The notes under the pieces were generated by a model. The model was not told the DNA's origin, did no database searches, and worked only from the letters and a program-made list of their open reading frames with translations. 64,000 bases of DNA, taken from contig CANTFL010001192.1 in assembly GCA_947650285.1 (NCBI GenBank), positions 186,001-250,000 of the forward strand, in the 5' to 3' direction. Made by a program: the position numbers and the translations under genes. Numbering within the stretch: the first letter of the stretch is position 1; each line of letters opens with the position of its first letter. Positions 45,001 through 56,000 of this stretch are shown here, piece by piece. The DNA comes from Hyaloperonospora brassicae. Taxonomy: Eukaryota; Oomycota; Peronosporomycetes; Peronosporales; Peronosporaceae.

Positions 45001-48000
45001 TGTCTGTCTCCAATTTGATTTTGCTGCAAAGATCCTGCGACCCTCTCAAACGCTCGGTGAATGGCACTGTTGTCTTGACTATTGCGTCCGTCGCCAAATA
45101 GTCTGCTCGAGGCGCCCCGCCCTGAAGCCATCTGCAGTGCTGCAAGAATGCGTGAGGGAGCGGAACTGGACAACATACTTCGATCAAGTGCGAAATTGCG
45201 TATTCGATCGTGATGCACACTGACGACAAGGGACGGTTTGGAACCAAACGCGATTTCTACAAGAACAACAGCGGATTCATGAATAGATTTTGACCTGGTA
45301 GGGAAACCCTTGATCGTGCCAGCGACACAGAGGTCCGCAATTGGCGACCCCAGAGGAGGCAAAACCCACACGCGGTCACCAACATTTCCAGCCAGTGACG
45401 ATGTGTTTTGAACAGAAAACAACCGTCGCATGCTCGTCGCCTCCATTGAATCACTCTCATCTGCAGCAATTCTAGCGGCAGTCATCGGACGTGCGGGAAA
45501 GCGGACCCGACTCGTCTCCACGCGGCTTTTTTCGATGCCGGAACTAGTTTTTACGTCATACAGTACGCTTGCAGTACCACCTGGCGCGCTGTTTTCACTG
45601 TAGATCCGAGTGACTTCTCCCAAAGCGCCATCCACATCAACTACGCTACCTACTTGGGGCTGGGATCTTCGCGGGCGGAGGCAATCAGCTCGCACATCGT
45701 GTAGATCTCGGTCGTCACCCAGCAATTTGACCGAGTGCGTGCCCTGCGCGGCAAGCACTTCTTCACATGTCTGCTCTTCTGACGTGCCTGCACTATGTAC
45801 AAGTATTGCCGCATACCAAGCTCCTGGCAATTTCGCATTCTTCAACACACCATCATTTTTCACCTCCACCAGGCAGGTTCTGATGCTACCATGCTGCTGC
45901 TGTTTATGAGTAGGAGACTTCCGTTTTCGCTTGTTGTTCTTTCGTTTCTTTTTGCCAGCACTTTGACGACCGGTGTTCGTAGCACTTGGCAGCCCATACA
46001 GCTGCAGATCTAGTGCAACGTTCTCGTATACGTTCACACTTCCAAGCAGCTTGCATTGAGAGTCGTGAAGTAGCATCTCTACGAGATCATCGCTTGACTC
46101 TTCAGTCGGTTTGGCCAAGTGACAAGACCGTGTATCATCATATCCCACGACAACAAACTTTTTCCATTTTCCATCCACCACTTTCTGAACGGAGTGCCCC
46201 ACTAGATTGAGATACAGCAACGACAGGTCGGAGTCGATTACGGGCATGCACCGAAAAAGCGACCTCTCGAACGACTGAAAGTGCGTCAACGGTGAAGAAC
46301 GAATCACGTTCTCTTTTCGACCCGCGTGCTTCTTTCCGTCAGCAGCCCTGTCACCTGGCCGCAAGAACGAGATATTCAGCTGCCGAGTCAGCGGAAACAG
46401 CTCTCGTCCTTTGCCAGTATTGAAACAAACTAACGAAAACGTCTCTTCCTGCGTGATAATGTTCTGCAGCTGTACAATCAGATGCTTCAGTGTAGAAGGA
46501 GAGCGTTCGAAAGCCTGCGTTATTGCTACTGCTCGGGTTTTGTCAAGCTCACCTTGCGGGGAGATATACTGGAGAATCGCAGGCAGCAGCTCCGAATGTT
46601 TGAACTCATACGCTGTAATGGAGTCTGACTGCTCAAAAAGGTCCACTAGATCTACCAAAACGAGCTCTTTCTCGCGTAAGGAGTCGTCATCGGACACCTT
46701 CTTTAACCGCCTCGCGAGATTCCGGAGCTTGTGGAGATGAAGCATACCACTTTCGAGCATGTCTGATTGACGTGACTTCAGCAGACTCAGCGCTCTTCCA
46801 AAAATTGTTTCGCGAGGACTCCGGAGACAACTACCAGTGTGCGTAGAGCTGGTCCAGCACGTCGGTGCGCAATTTAGCTGCTCGATTTGCTCGCATATTC
46901 CTCTCCTTTTCATTTCGTAAAATAAGCAAGATTCCTTCGATGATTTCCTGACCATAGCCTCCAAGATACGAAACGCTAATATATATGACGGCAAATCATG
47001 AGCAGCAGTAGATTTACCTCCGCGCGGGGCTATCTGCAAAGACGCTGATGTCGCCCTGGTACAGACTGGAGCGTCTGTGTTAGCTAAACCCAGCTTTTCG
47101 CCTTGCAGCAAAAAATGTACTGTGTCCAAAATGAGCACCACATCCGCCTCTTTCAAAGCGTGAATGAGCTGAGATGGTGCCATTTCCAGCACACATGCTA
47201 CCGTGGAAATAACGGAGCGCTCCACATTCTGAATATCCACGTCATGTAGCACTGCTAATAGACATTGAGTTAAGGCAAGACTGAACTCATAGACCTCGTC
47301 AGCTGTGACACAAAAGGCATCACGTTCCAGCACCGCATCTTCATCTGAATGAATTTTGCTTCCCCTTGACGCAACCGTTTGTCCAGCGAGACTCGGGGTA
47401 TCGCCACCTGCATCTAGCAAGACTCGATCCGTCTCTACACTTGACGCAGATGACATAGAGTTAAGACGGCTTCTGCCCAGCGGTGGTACCGCACTCAACA
47501 TGCCGTCATCAGCGTTTGCCATGTCCTCGTCGCTGCAATCACCCATCTCTTGACTATGTCGGCTTGCGTCATCGGAATCTTCGTCGTCGTCATCGTCGTC
47601 GTCATCGTCATCGTCATCGTCATCATAATCCAAGTAGTAGCCTTCTTCACCTTCATACTCGTCATCATCCATGTCATCGTCATCGTCATTGTCTACGTAT
47701 TCATCGTCTTGGTCAGATGCACAGAACCACGTCCGGCTTTTACCACCTTCCCCCTTATAGCTCTCTGACAAATCGCTGTCGTAATCTTGCACGCCAGACG
47801 TGCGCTGATAAATCTCCAGCAACTTTTTCATCGGAGACGGAGTGGATTCCACCGTGCCGTCCCCACTTGCTGTCTTGTCAGCCAAATTTACGACATCGAG
47901 AACGGTCTTCTTTTCTCGATCTCTAGCTTGTACACGTGCCCCACATTGCAACAGAAAAGCAGCGATATCGCACCGACCCGTTCTAGCTGCGACGTGGAGG

Positions 48001-50375
48001 GCAGTACCGTCATTGCCCATCTGGTGAATGTCAGCACCTCGCTTTATCAGAAATCGTACCATTCCTAGCGATGCGCACTCCACCGCAACATTAAGTGGTT
48101 TATCAAACTCATCCTGCTGGGCCACAGAGAACTGTGGAAAGTCCAGATCGGCGCCGTCTTTCAAAACAACGTTGACAGCAGGAATTGAATCTGCTCGAAT
48201 GAAGTCTAGCAGTAGCGTCGATAAGACATTAGGGTCTGGTAAAGAGTCCAACCGTCGGCGATTGCGCCTCATCCGACGCGGCTGTGATACCAAATCGTTA
48301 AAATCGGGAGCTGATTCGCCCCCCGTAGCGCATCTATCCATCGAATTGTGACGCAGGCTTTTAGCGGACCCTGATGAGTGCTTTTTACAAACTACGCGAG
48401 AAAGCATTGATGTGAGCTTCAACACGTTAGTTCGAAGTGCCGTTGACGATGACTGCAGTATCGCCAATACGCCACTAAACAAATCGGTATAAATTCTTTC
48501 CCGCAAGAACTTGTCAACAATTTGCGGGCGATTCTCAAACAAGTAGAGTAACAGCGAGACCATTGCTAAACGTGATTCTTCTGACTCTTCGCTGTTTGTG
48601 TTCACCACAACTGCAACAAAGTTGCGCAACACTTCGGACGAAACGAGTTGTCTGATAATCTCAGGACGGTCATATGGAGTGCGGTGAAATAAACGCAGCA
48701 AGCACTTCGCTGCCTTGACGTGCAATGGCACGTGTCTATGCTGTAAGACATTCCGCAAAAAGCCAATCAACTTCGTTGCGAGTTCCAGCGTAAGTCGAGC
48801 GTCCTGTCTTACTGTCGTGGGTTTCTTCGCGTTCCCTGTAGAAATACGCTTTTGACTGGACTTTCCGCTCCATCGTAATTTCAAGCAGCATTTTTGCAAG
48901 ATTTCGAGCGCCGTCATTACGATACTTGGGTGAAAGCCACCATCTCGTTCCTCAGCTCTATCCACAAAGCTTATCAAGAAGTCTAGATACCCAGCAAAAT
49001 TCACTTGTGCCACCACTTCTCGAAGAGCGAATCCCTCAGTGCTACATAGATTTGACAAGCCGCTCAAACACTCTTCCACGATCATCGAATCATTCTTTGC
49101 AGCATCAGAATCGAAGGCATTCCCACCACTCGGGCTCTTCCACGCTAATAATTTAGTAATGTATAACCTGACGACGTCTACCATCTTCGACCGTGCAAAC
49201 ATGTGTCTGTCCATCTTCATCATATAGTTAATGGACTGGACCGCCAACAGTTCAACTCTTGCTGGGTACTTGCGTTCATGGCCACAGAATACAGTGGACA
49301 ACACTGTCAAGAGCTCTGGGTCTTTATCTGCTTTTGATGACGACACACAACCAAAACTGCGAAATTGGAACGACGACCCGTCGGCCCATTCACTGTCCGT
49401 CGATGCGTCAACCATTGCCAGTGCATGCGTTAGCCTCTGCAAAGTATCGACCAAGCAACCACTTGTTGGCTCCATCATCAGATTCTTTAGCTCGTCAAGC
49501 GAGACACCATATGCCGTTTTTGCTCTCTGTTGCAGCTTTTTTACACACTTCCGTCGTTTCTGTTTCTTCAGACGACGCGCCTGCTTCTTTTCCTCGTTCT
49601 TTTTCTTTCCTTCTGTGCTGTCACTTGCACGTGCCACTTTCGACCGCTGTGCAAAACAGTTCAGACACGTGCGTCCACAAGACAGCGTACCGCAACTCGT
49701 ACAACTCCACGTCTCGCCGTCTTCTTCGTCGTCACTGTCGTCCTCGTCGCTATCGTCACTGCTGGACGAGGCAATCGACTCGTTTCCAGGTGCTTTCGCG
49801 TGTCTTGCAATACTAAGACCAGACGACAGCGTAAGCTGCGGATTCAACGTCCCGCAGACGGCACAGACTCGCATCGCCGCTGGACTCACGACCGTACAGA
49901 CCGCGCATCGCCATTCCGAGGCAGTAATGGTTCCCCTGAATGCTCCAGCAACGGCCAAAGCAGACGACGGATTCGGCGTCGCGCACATCTCACAGAAACA
50001 GCGTGAGGCCTCGTTAAGAAACGTGCAACATGGACAACTCCACTGCGTGAGCAACGTCTTGTCTCGGTCCGTTTTTTCTTCTTCTTTTCCTTCGGCTGCC
50101 GCTGCTGCTTTATCGTCTTCTTTCTGTTCTTCTGCTGCTTCTCCTTCTCCTTTCTTCTCTTCTGCTTCTTCTTCTGCTTCTCGTTTTGCTTCTTGTGTTT
50201 CGTCCTCCTCCTGCTTTTCCTCCATCTTGAGCTCCTCGTTTTCCTCGCTTTGACGACTAGTGTTGCGTTTGCGTTTACTGCCGCTGCGACGCTTGCGGCC
50301 GCCTCGACTCGGCGCTACAAACTGCTCCATCGCTGGCGCGTTCGGGGATTTCCACAACTGCCGGTGGCTGGCCAT
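42030..50375 (-). CDS. Giant HECT E3 ubiquitin ligase with zinc fingers and ankyrin repeats
   Basis: A single exon of 2781 residues. A basic/Glu-rich N-terminus (1-110) precedes two RanBP2-type zinc fingers (112-136, WSCPCCTFLNEASRCFCEMC; 155-179, WRCAVCTVVSPAAMRVCAVC). A third CxxC finger-like element lies at 223-242. An armadillo-like helical region follows, then ankyrin repeats (PLNVAVECASLGMVRFLIKRG, TALHVAARTGRCDIAAFLL). An Asp-rich stretch comes next, then a long middle part. The HECT domain occupies the last ~380 residues, with catalytic Cys2748 in ARTCTNTLHLPAYSS. The C-lobe ending resembles the TRIP12/UPL3/UFD4 branch, but the zinc-finger plus ankyrin arrangement is different. The HECT cysteine forms a ubiquitin thioester before transfer to substrate. 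RanBP2-type fingers often bind ubiquitin or RNA; which applies here is not known. Confidence 0.85.
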   Translation of the reverse strand: MASHRQLWKSPNAPAMEQFVAPSRGGRKRRSGSKRKRNTSRQSEENEELKMEEKQEEDETQEAKREAEEEAEEKKGEGEAAEEQKEDDKAAAAAEGKEEEKTDRDKTLLTQWSCPCCTFLNEASRCFCEMCATPNPSSALAVAGAFRGTITASEWRCAVCTVVSPAAMRVCAVCGTLNPQLTLSSGLSIARHAKAPGNESIASSSSDDSDEDDSDDEEDGETWSCTSCGTLSCGRTCLNCFAQRSKVARASDSTEGKKKNEEKKQARRLKKQKRRKCVKKLQQRAKTAYGVSLDELKNLMMEPTSGCLVDTLQRLTHALAMVDASTDSEWADGSSFQFRSFGCVSSSKADKDPELLTVLSTVFCGHERKYPARVELLAVQSINYMMKMDRHMFARSKMVDVVRLYITKLLAWKSPSGGNAFDSDAAKNDSMIVEECLSGLSNLCSTEGFALREVVAQVNFAGYLDFLISFVDRAEERDGGFHPSIVMTALEILQKCCLKLRWSGKSSQKRISTGNAKKPTTVRQDARLTLELATKLIGFLRNVLQHRHVPLHVKAAKCLLRLFHRTPYDRPEIIRQLVSSEVLRNFVAVVVNTNSEESEESRLAMVSLLLYLFENRPQIVDKFLRERIYTDLFSGVLAILQSSSTALRTNVLKLTSMLSRVVCKKHSSGSAKSLRHNSMDRCATGGESAPDFNDLVSQPRRMRRNRRRLDSLPDPNVLSTLLLDFIRADSIPAVNVVLKDGADLDFPQFSVAQQDEFDKPLNVAVECASLGMVRFLIKRGADIHQMGNDGTALHVAARTGRCDIAAFLLQCGARVQARDREKKTVLDVVNLADKTASGDGTVESTPSPMKKLLEIYQRTSGVQDYDSDLSESYKGEGGKSRTWFCASDQDDEYVDNDDDDDMDDDEYEGEEGYYLDYDDDDDDDDDDDDDDEDSDDASRHSQEMGDCSDEDMANADDGMLSAVPPLGRSRLNSMSSASSVETDRVLLDAGGDTPSLAGQTVASRGSKIHSDEDAVLERDAFCVTADEVYEFSLALTQCLLAVLHDVDIQNVERSVISTVACVLEMAPSQLIHALKEADVVLILDTVHFLLQGEKLGLANTDAPVCTRATSASLQIAPRGGKSTAAHDLPSYILAFRILEAMVRKSSKESCLFYEMKRRGICEQIEQLNCAPTCWTSSTHTGSCLRSPRETIFGRALSLLKSRQSDMLESGMLHLHKLRNLARRLKKVSDDDSLREKELVLVDLVDLFEQSDSITAYEFKHSELLPAILQYISPQGELDKTRAVAITQAFERSPSTLKHLIVQLQNIITQEETFSLVCFNTGKGRELFPLTRQLNISFLRPGDRAADGKKHAGRKENVIRSSPLTHFQSFERSLFRCMPVIDSDLSLLYLNLVGHSVQKVVDGKWKKFVVVGYDDTRSCHLAKPTEESSDDLVEMLLHDSQCKLLGSVNVYENVALDLQLYGLPSATNTGRQSAGKKKRKNNKRKRKSPTHKQQQHGSIRTCLVEVKNDGVLKNAKLPGAWYAAILVHSAGTSEEQTCEEVLAAQGTHSVKLLGDDRDLHDVRADCLRPRRSQPQVGSVVDVDGALGEVTRIYSENSAPGGTASVLYDVKTSSGIEKSRVETSRVRFPARPMTAARIAADESDSMEATSMRRLFSVQNTSSLAGNVGDRVWVLPPLGSPIADLCVAGTIKGFPTRSKSIHESAVVLVEIAFGSKPSLVVSVHHDRIRNFALDRSMLSSSAPSRILAALQMASGRGASSRLFGDGRNSQDNSAIHRAFERVAGSLQQNQIGDRQGFSGIAMDQLRTLASRNSAVSRNAPSDVDTTDQASPATYSAQSSTPSNELIEEEVLTDEGLILAPHPVAAKTSKEGSYVTQESSVGDGLSSLQSHVRPKGTKPKMVCSQLPKVSLVVGFRKCDASIVAQDPSLGSSERGLELPDRSTWSKGTPASSPLIQLNPSTQQFEATAHAHKALLDIFHSFGVSGTSQKKKRKKLPDVVQRTVHDGAPWDIEKFIAFMSAVRGSTTHSHTESIAKCCILFSKFADPGASRRLLKADGFVAFAVHECRDATKSKRMLTFLRSRGYMEKLQASSASRSSSSEDEVEEKGAPADDSRTAHVQVSRMKTRQPVVLRSFPSDQNVLKCVEDLRREQSARSGSDPSCTSATSSAVDTSLPPWKLTYKLYCDYQVQWGAQFSYTTSASYPVDSGTDSLAPLSAIACKRPARSLSYGVVTLDSDGATEDSQWPSRIATLQGGNSSTCNGIIVPDTVASAVRLLRYLFQFRADAASLDEALWTSPRLYNKLETQMRDVLSMCSGIYPSWCDALVTHCKFFFPRDLREKLFRSTSFGCTRSLHWFRNRLNSEDSLADSGMSAMVGGGIFNQEVSISPVPKERVKVYREHILRSAEAVMKMHAKRKAILDVVFVGEKGYGSGVTAAFYSTVAHALQTVPETETDRLWIPGEDDEVAMSHRANVCGIADDTPVIRHSNGLFPYPQRRSNPKLVECFRMMGRLAGKALMDEHLLPLPLSPQFLKLVLGESFGLEELGDIFLSHGRIVYSMYKASQKLVLGKQSVQIDNLDVQDWLSAVGLTFIDPFSQEPLVAGGEDIAVTPSTLVLYVRAVLELWLDSGIRPQVLAFREGISEVFPLEKLRLMFVPEVLSMLCGEKDVEWNVDSLVKDTKLAHGFTKDSQPVQFFFEVLEEMSAIERRAFLLYATGCPNLPPGGFPALKPPFEVVRRVVDNADVDLALPFARTCTNTLHLPAYSSKAVLAKQMAFAIANSRGVIDRD
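47578..47632 (-). repeat. GAC/GAT triplet repeat (poly-Asp) inside the HECT gene
   Basis: A run of ATC/GTC triplets on the plus strand encodes an uninterrupted poly-Asp tract. Further Asp-rich stretches occur on both sides, to about 47700. It is in frame and probably length-variable between strains. Confidence 0.8.
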
Positions 50376-53021
50376 CAGGTCCGAACCAAACTAGGTACGA
50401 ATATCGAACCTAGGCGAAGAAGAAGGAGAAGAAGCCCCGAGTGTTTACACGAATTTGTTGCCAGTTCGAGAGGGTCGTCAGCAGTAAAAAGGTCAATTGT
50501 TGACCAACTGACGGTCGAGGTAGGCCAGCCAGCACGTTAGCCGGACTCGTAAGAGCAGAAGTACCGCTACCTGTCGTGCTAAATTGACGAGTCTTTGCTC
50601 TTGGGGCGGACCTCTGCTCAAGGTCTGGTTGCTGAACGTCATTCCATTATTGGACGGCATTCAGCCAACGCTTACAGTTTACGTCTGCATGAGCTGCACC
50701 TCGCTCTCAATCGACTGTATGACGAGCGTGCGCTCGTGTTTAGGCCTACGACGAGTGTATACCGGCAGGTACGATACCACTCGGAACGCACTCCCTGAGG
50801 ATCAGAGAGCTGGTTCATATAGGGAGTGAAACACTTGGATGTTCTGGTATCGAGAACGATCGTTGTAGCAAGGCACGATAAAAGTTGCTATGAGTTCAAA
50901 GGTCCTTGAGATGCATCACGTTGCGTGTCAATACTATCATCGACAACCGTGTTTTTTGCCCAACTTCAGATCTGCCTATTCAGCAAATGAGGAAATAAAT
51001 GACCGATGAACAGCCGTTTGTTACTTTGCCGTACGAATCTAACAAACAGATTCGAGCATTTAGGCATCATTTACGGACGCTAAAACGCTCCGTGTGCATC
51101 ACAGTTTTACAAGTTCTCTGATGCATTGCAAACTTACACTGCTTCCGTACCAAGAACCTGTATACATGCAAGACATGCTTCTACCCACCGTGTCGCAGCA
51201 AAATCACTCGATAAAGTTGATCGAGTATTAGTTTCTACTTACTGTAATTAACAGTAGTTTGATTGAGTCCAGAAGTAGCGCTTCAAGCTATTGGAAATGA
51301 AAGAAGGCAGCTTTACGTTTCGTGGCAAGAGAGCTGTGCCTGTACTTCCTTTCAACCAAGCGACGTAGTCGCGTAGCTCGTCCATATCTACAATGGGTCA
51401 GCTCGGCACAACAACAACGAAAAAGCAGCAGCGCGTAACGTATGGTCCCACGTGCCGTACCTTTACTCGAACATGTGTGACAAAGGACGGATCGAAGTTT
51501 TGATCTTTCGCACACGAGCGCACTGGATCAGTTGTACGGAATGCAGATAGCGACGAGGCAGAGCTTTGACCTCACGGCCATCTGTGCGTCACATATTCAG
51601 TCACCCAGTCTGCCGGTAGCCTACTTGCGTCAATTTACGTGCCGCACTTTTGCACAAGAAAGAATGTATGGCCGGCCTTGCAAACAAGCTCTTGGGTCCT
51701 GCTTCACACAGCTTCCTACACTGCAAACTTACAACGAGATAACAGCGTTTGGCATCTTTTCTATCGCCTAGAACACGTTACCATTAGTGGAGTAGCATGG
51801 CCAATGTCCTTTTCCATATACTTGTCGACAACAGGCTGTACAGAAACAAAGAATTGGAGGCATGTCAAATGAATTGCTGCTTCGCAACATCCGATATGTG
51901 CACGTGCACGTGCACAGCCGTAGTAAACACTTCAGTGTGGGGCGTTTGGACGACATTGGCGTCAATGACGCACAGATGAAAGCACCGACTGTATTGTCTT
52001 GTTGGTGTACCGGAGGTGGCCGATGTGGCACTCTTGTCAACGATCGTGTCGACCCACAAGGTTTTTGTGCGTGCTTGTCAAGCGTGAACACAAGCTCATA
52101 CGTACAGCCGACCATTTCGGTTCTGCGATCTCGCAGGGCCGGCCATCAGATCGCCGACAGTGTGTGCCTTGCGTATAGGTAAGCCAACTGCACTTGAGGA
52201 CGCGCGTGCAGCGACAACCTGCAGTTTTATGCAATCGTATGGAAGGCTCAACATGACGAAGATGATGGAAGATGGAGGTGGATAGGGCCACTGGTCGTTC
52301 GCGTAGCCTTCGGTGTTATGGAAACGATGGAGCAACTAAAATTATCCGCACGGCGTATGTGCCGTTTGAGATATGTGCGTATACTAGTCACCCGTCGAAT
52401 GGCGCTCCGATAAACGTACCCTTTCTCAGTCCATCCGTCTTTTATCGATTCTTACCCAATTCTGGTCAGCATAAGTCAAGGTCGCTTTCGACATGGACGC
52501 TAAGCAAATCTGTTGTTCGTTGCAGAGATTGCAGAAATTTTGAGCTGAGCAAGTGCTTCAAGACAACGGACATATACCTCATTCATCGGTCACTCCATCC
52601 AAAACTCAATGACAATTATCATAGCCTTCTCGAGGTGCCGCTTCATTGGACACTTAACTGCTATTCCTAGCACACTATCAGAATCAAGACCGTTGGTATG
52701 GAACACATCATCAGGCATCACCAAACGGTTCGTCAGCTAGGTCCAAGCACTCAAGCTCTTGCAACTAGGCAGATCCGAATAGTGAAGGAAAAAGAGGTGA
52801 GCAAAACTCAAAACTTGTCCTGCAGGAAAGATATCCTGGCGATCATCGGCGAGCAAACGTAAACACGAAGACATGTGGCTTGCCTGCGCGAATACAGTTA
52901 TGCATACCACTCGCGCTAGAGCGAGCCAGATGCGAGGGTCCAAAGTTCGAAAGGCCAAACACACATCGGGTGCAAATAATTTACTTATTGCGTTCATTCA
53001 GTCGATCTGAAATCATATGAA
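50376..53021. other. 2.6-kb intergenic region, no gene supported
   Basis: The best frame (50595-50798, plus) contains RLHELHLALNRLYDERALVF and looks protein-like, but it is short, lacks a recognised domain and ends in stops. A 20-bp perfect palindrome made of CACGTG units lies at 51897-51916. The rest shows nothing assignable on either strand. Confidence 0.45.
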
Positions 53022-56000
53022 TCACCAAATTTCAGCGTCACACGCTTCTGCACCAAAAAGCTCCATGCAATTAACGGATGGAAAGTAGTGAAGGCGGTCT
53101 CGGGAAAAGTCAAGGTACCGCAGTTCTCCGGGCAACAAGGTCGTGATGCTGACTCTGCGATTTCGAGTACCCTCCGATCTGGAAAACACGCTGGTGACTG
53201 GCGGCTGGGAGTCGCGGAATACTCTCGCGTAGATGACCTCACTGACGATCAGTTCTTCTAAGAGCGAGCGCATGTCCTGCAAGCTAACGACCTTGCGCAT
53301 TCTTTTGTGGACAGCGCCGTCTTGGATGCCAGGACAGCACATGATAATGTTTACAACCTTCCGTTTCAATTTGAGCGCTATCTTTGTATTGACGCTGCCA
53401 TCCAGAAGAAGCCACGGACGTGCGACAACAGTGACATCCTTATCGAAAAGGAAGCGCACCTTCGCCGCTACCGAGTCACTTGTAACCCGGTAACTATGCA
53501 GTGTCCAGAGATCTGAAAACTTTCGGAGCACAAAGCGAATTCGGTCGTACCCATTCACCTCGAGCACTTTACCTTCTTGGATCATTTTGTCCATCTCGCG
53601 CTGAATCAACACGGTCGCTTCAGTTTTGCAATTCGACTTTTCTGCAGGTCCAATTTCTGCATACCGTTCGCGCAACTCATCGAGTGTCATGCCTGAACCT
53701 GCAGCTTCGGTTAACGTGCTCAGCAACCAAGACTGAGACAAATGCTGCGTTGCGTCTTTCTGTCGTTCGGCATAGGAACACCAGTCTGCTTCTAGGTGGG
53801 TATATGTGCCCTCAGTAAAGGACTGCATTGCCTTGATTGTCTGCGCTCTCGTTTCCATGTCCGAGATTCCAAAAATGGACTTCACAGCCCAATACTCTTT
53901 CAAAAAATCTTCCGGGAATACTCCATCCCACTGTTGTGATAAATGACCTGCTAAGCCTTTCACAGCTACCACTCGCACACTTTCGCGCTCTTCCACGCGC
54001 TTGTTTGGCGCAACGAACGCTGGAACAAGATGTAAAAACCCAGAAACCATCGAAGATAACGCCAGAGCAACTTGTCCTCGTGACATATTCACGCCAACCT
54101 CCTGTTCATAATGATTATCGTTTTCTTCGGCAATCATCGTGGCTTCGTCAACATTCTCGTTGACGAAGGATAAATATTTAGCGGCTTCGCAAAACGTCTC
54201 TATTGAGTAACACGAGATCTTCAAACTCTTCATCTCGAATACCTTGGAGTGGACTTGAAAACCACGCTGTTTTTGGTCCTTGCTTTCATTTGCCTGGGGA
54301 GTTCGCGTGATCAATCCAGCCAACCATAAATACCGCCATACCAATTTCACCTCACTCTCTCTCCAGTTGCTCATGAGCCTATCCGCCATAACTGAGTAGT
54401 AGCTGGATCGGTCATGTAAAATGACTTGCATGGCCCGGCAAAGCAGCGCGGTCAATCGCGGTTGGCGCATGATTGCGACCTCCTCATGAAATTCTCCACC
54501 AGGATTCTTCATTCGCGTTATTGCACCTTTGGCTCTTTCTAGCCTTGCATAAATATCCGGTGCTTCAAGCAGATCGTTTACGCGCAACATACATTCGACC
54601 GGCTTCTTCTTAAACACTCTCCCGAGTTCCTTCCAAGGTATCAAAGTGCGAGACAGCTTTGCACTCCGAAACGCAACTTGCTCTCCTTTCGTTTGTAGCG
54701 CTAACGGTACCTCAATGAACCATTGACACGATGCTTGTTCAACGTAAAGATCAACCAAATGCAGATCTTCGTCTAGCGTCCACGTATGAGTGCGGCGAGT
54801 TTTCTTTGCGCCTAGATGCTTGCAAAACTTGCTAACGCCAGCCTCACTTGTAAGAACCGACGCTGTCAACGCTGGATTCGAGCCGTCGCTAGTCTTAGCA
54901 ATCTTACGTCGCTTTTGCGGAAGCGCTTTCGCACCGGGTGCATCTGCTTGGTCGCGTTTGCGCTTCAACGCCTGTATCGATCCTGCAGCTGCTTTAGCAC
55001 GAGCAGTGCTGGTCGTTGTGTTTGTTGTCGAGTGAGGTACCCATGCTTTCAGCACGTAGATGTTGTGGTCTGTCAAAGGCGCCGATTGAATCAGAGCACC
55101 ATCGAGTTTGACGCTCAGACTGTTCGCTTCGCGCGACTTCGTGCCTAACCGAGCTCCCTCGACACTCAAAAAGCGTAGCGACTTCCAGTATGCTTTTGCA
55201 TCATCCATTCCACGTAGATCAAATTCAAGAGGAACACGCCCCACGAAGTGATCACTTTTGCTTTTGCAGGAAAATCCTGGCGCATAGGCATACGAAAACT
55301 CGGACGGAAGCCGGTGCAACACGTTTGTTCCCTGCTTTACACTGATGTGGACGCGACGCTTGATCTTGAACAGCCCTCCTGATAGCGTTGCAAACGCTAC
55401 CCGTGAAACGGTCGTATCAAAGTCATCAGATGTCTGGAATACATTGAAAAGGCTTGTTGAAGACGAATCTCGCACTACCTGCACAAGCCTCAAGTCAAGC
55501 AGCACACGCATGATCTTCGAGAACCGGTCTGCTTCACAGCCCCGCAGCTTTTCTACAATCGGCTGAGACAGCTTGTCCCACGAACCGTTATTTGAGATGA
55601 CCGACCGAACGGCTGTCTCTTCTTGATCAGTCAGCAACTCCATTACGCCGACAAGCTGGATATACTCTTTCACAGACAAAAGATCCAACACGTCATTTAG
55701 CGCAAATGTCACCTCCCGCATGCTGCCAGCGTTCGTAGACTTCCCCGCGCGACGCAGCCCGTCAAGATTTGTTGCAGCTTTGGTAGTTTCAGCGGAAGCT
55801 TGAGACGCCAGAGTTTTGATTCGATTCCAGACCATGAGGTGAAAAGCCCGACACTTATACATCATGCCGAAAAGCATCCCAAGCCTGCGACTTTGCTTCT
55901 GTAGCTTCACTAGCCCAAGTCGAGCCAGTTTGTAAGACACTGCATTGTACTTGACAACCTCTTGATCGCAAGTTTCCGGAGCCCGAATCTCCTGTATTGC

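Noticed and set aside
49231..50253. 340-codon plus-strand frame opposite the HECT gene
   Set aside because: It is a shadow of the Glu/Lys/Ser-rich coding strand, giving Ser/Phe/Ala low-complexity sequence with no domain.
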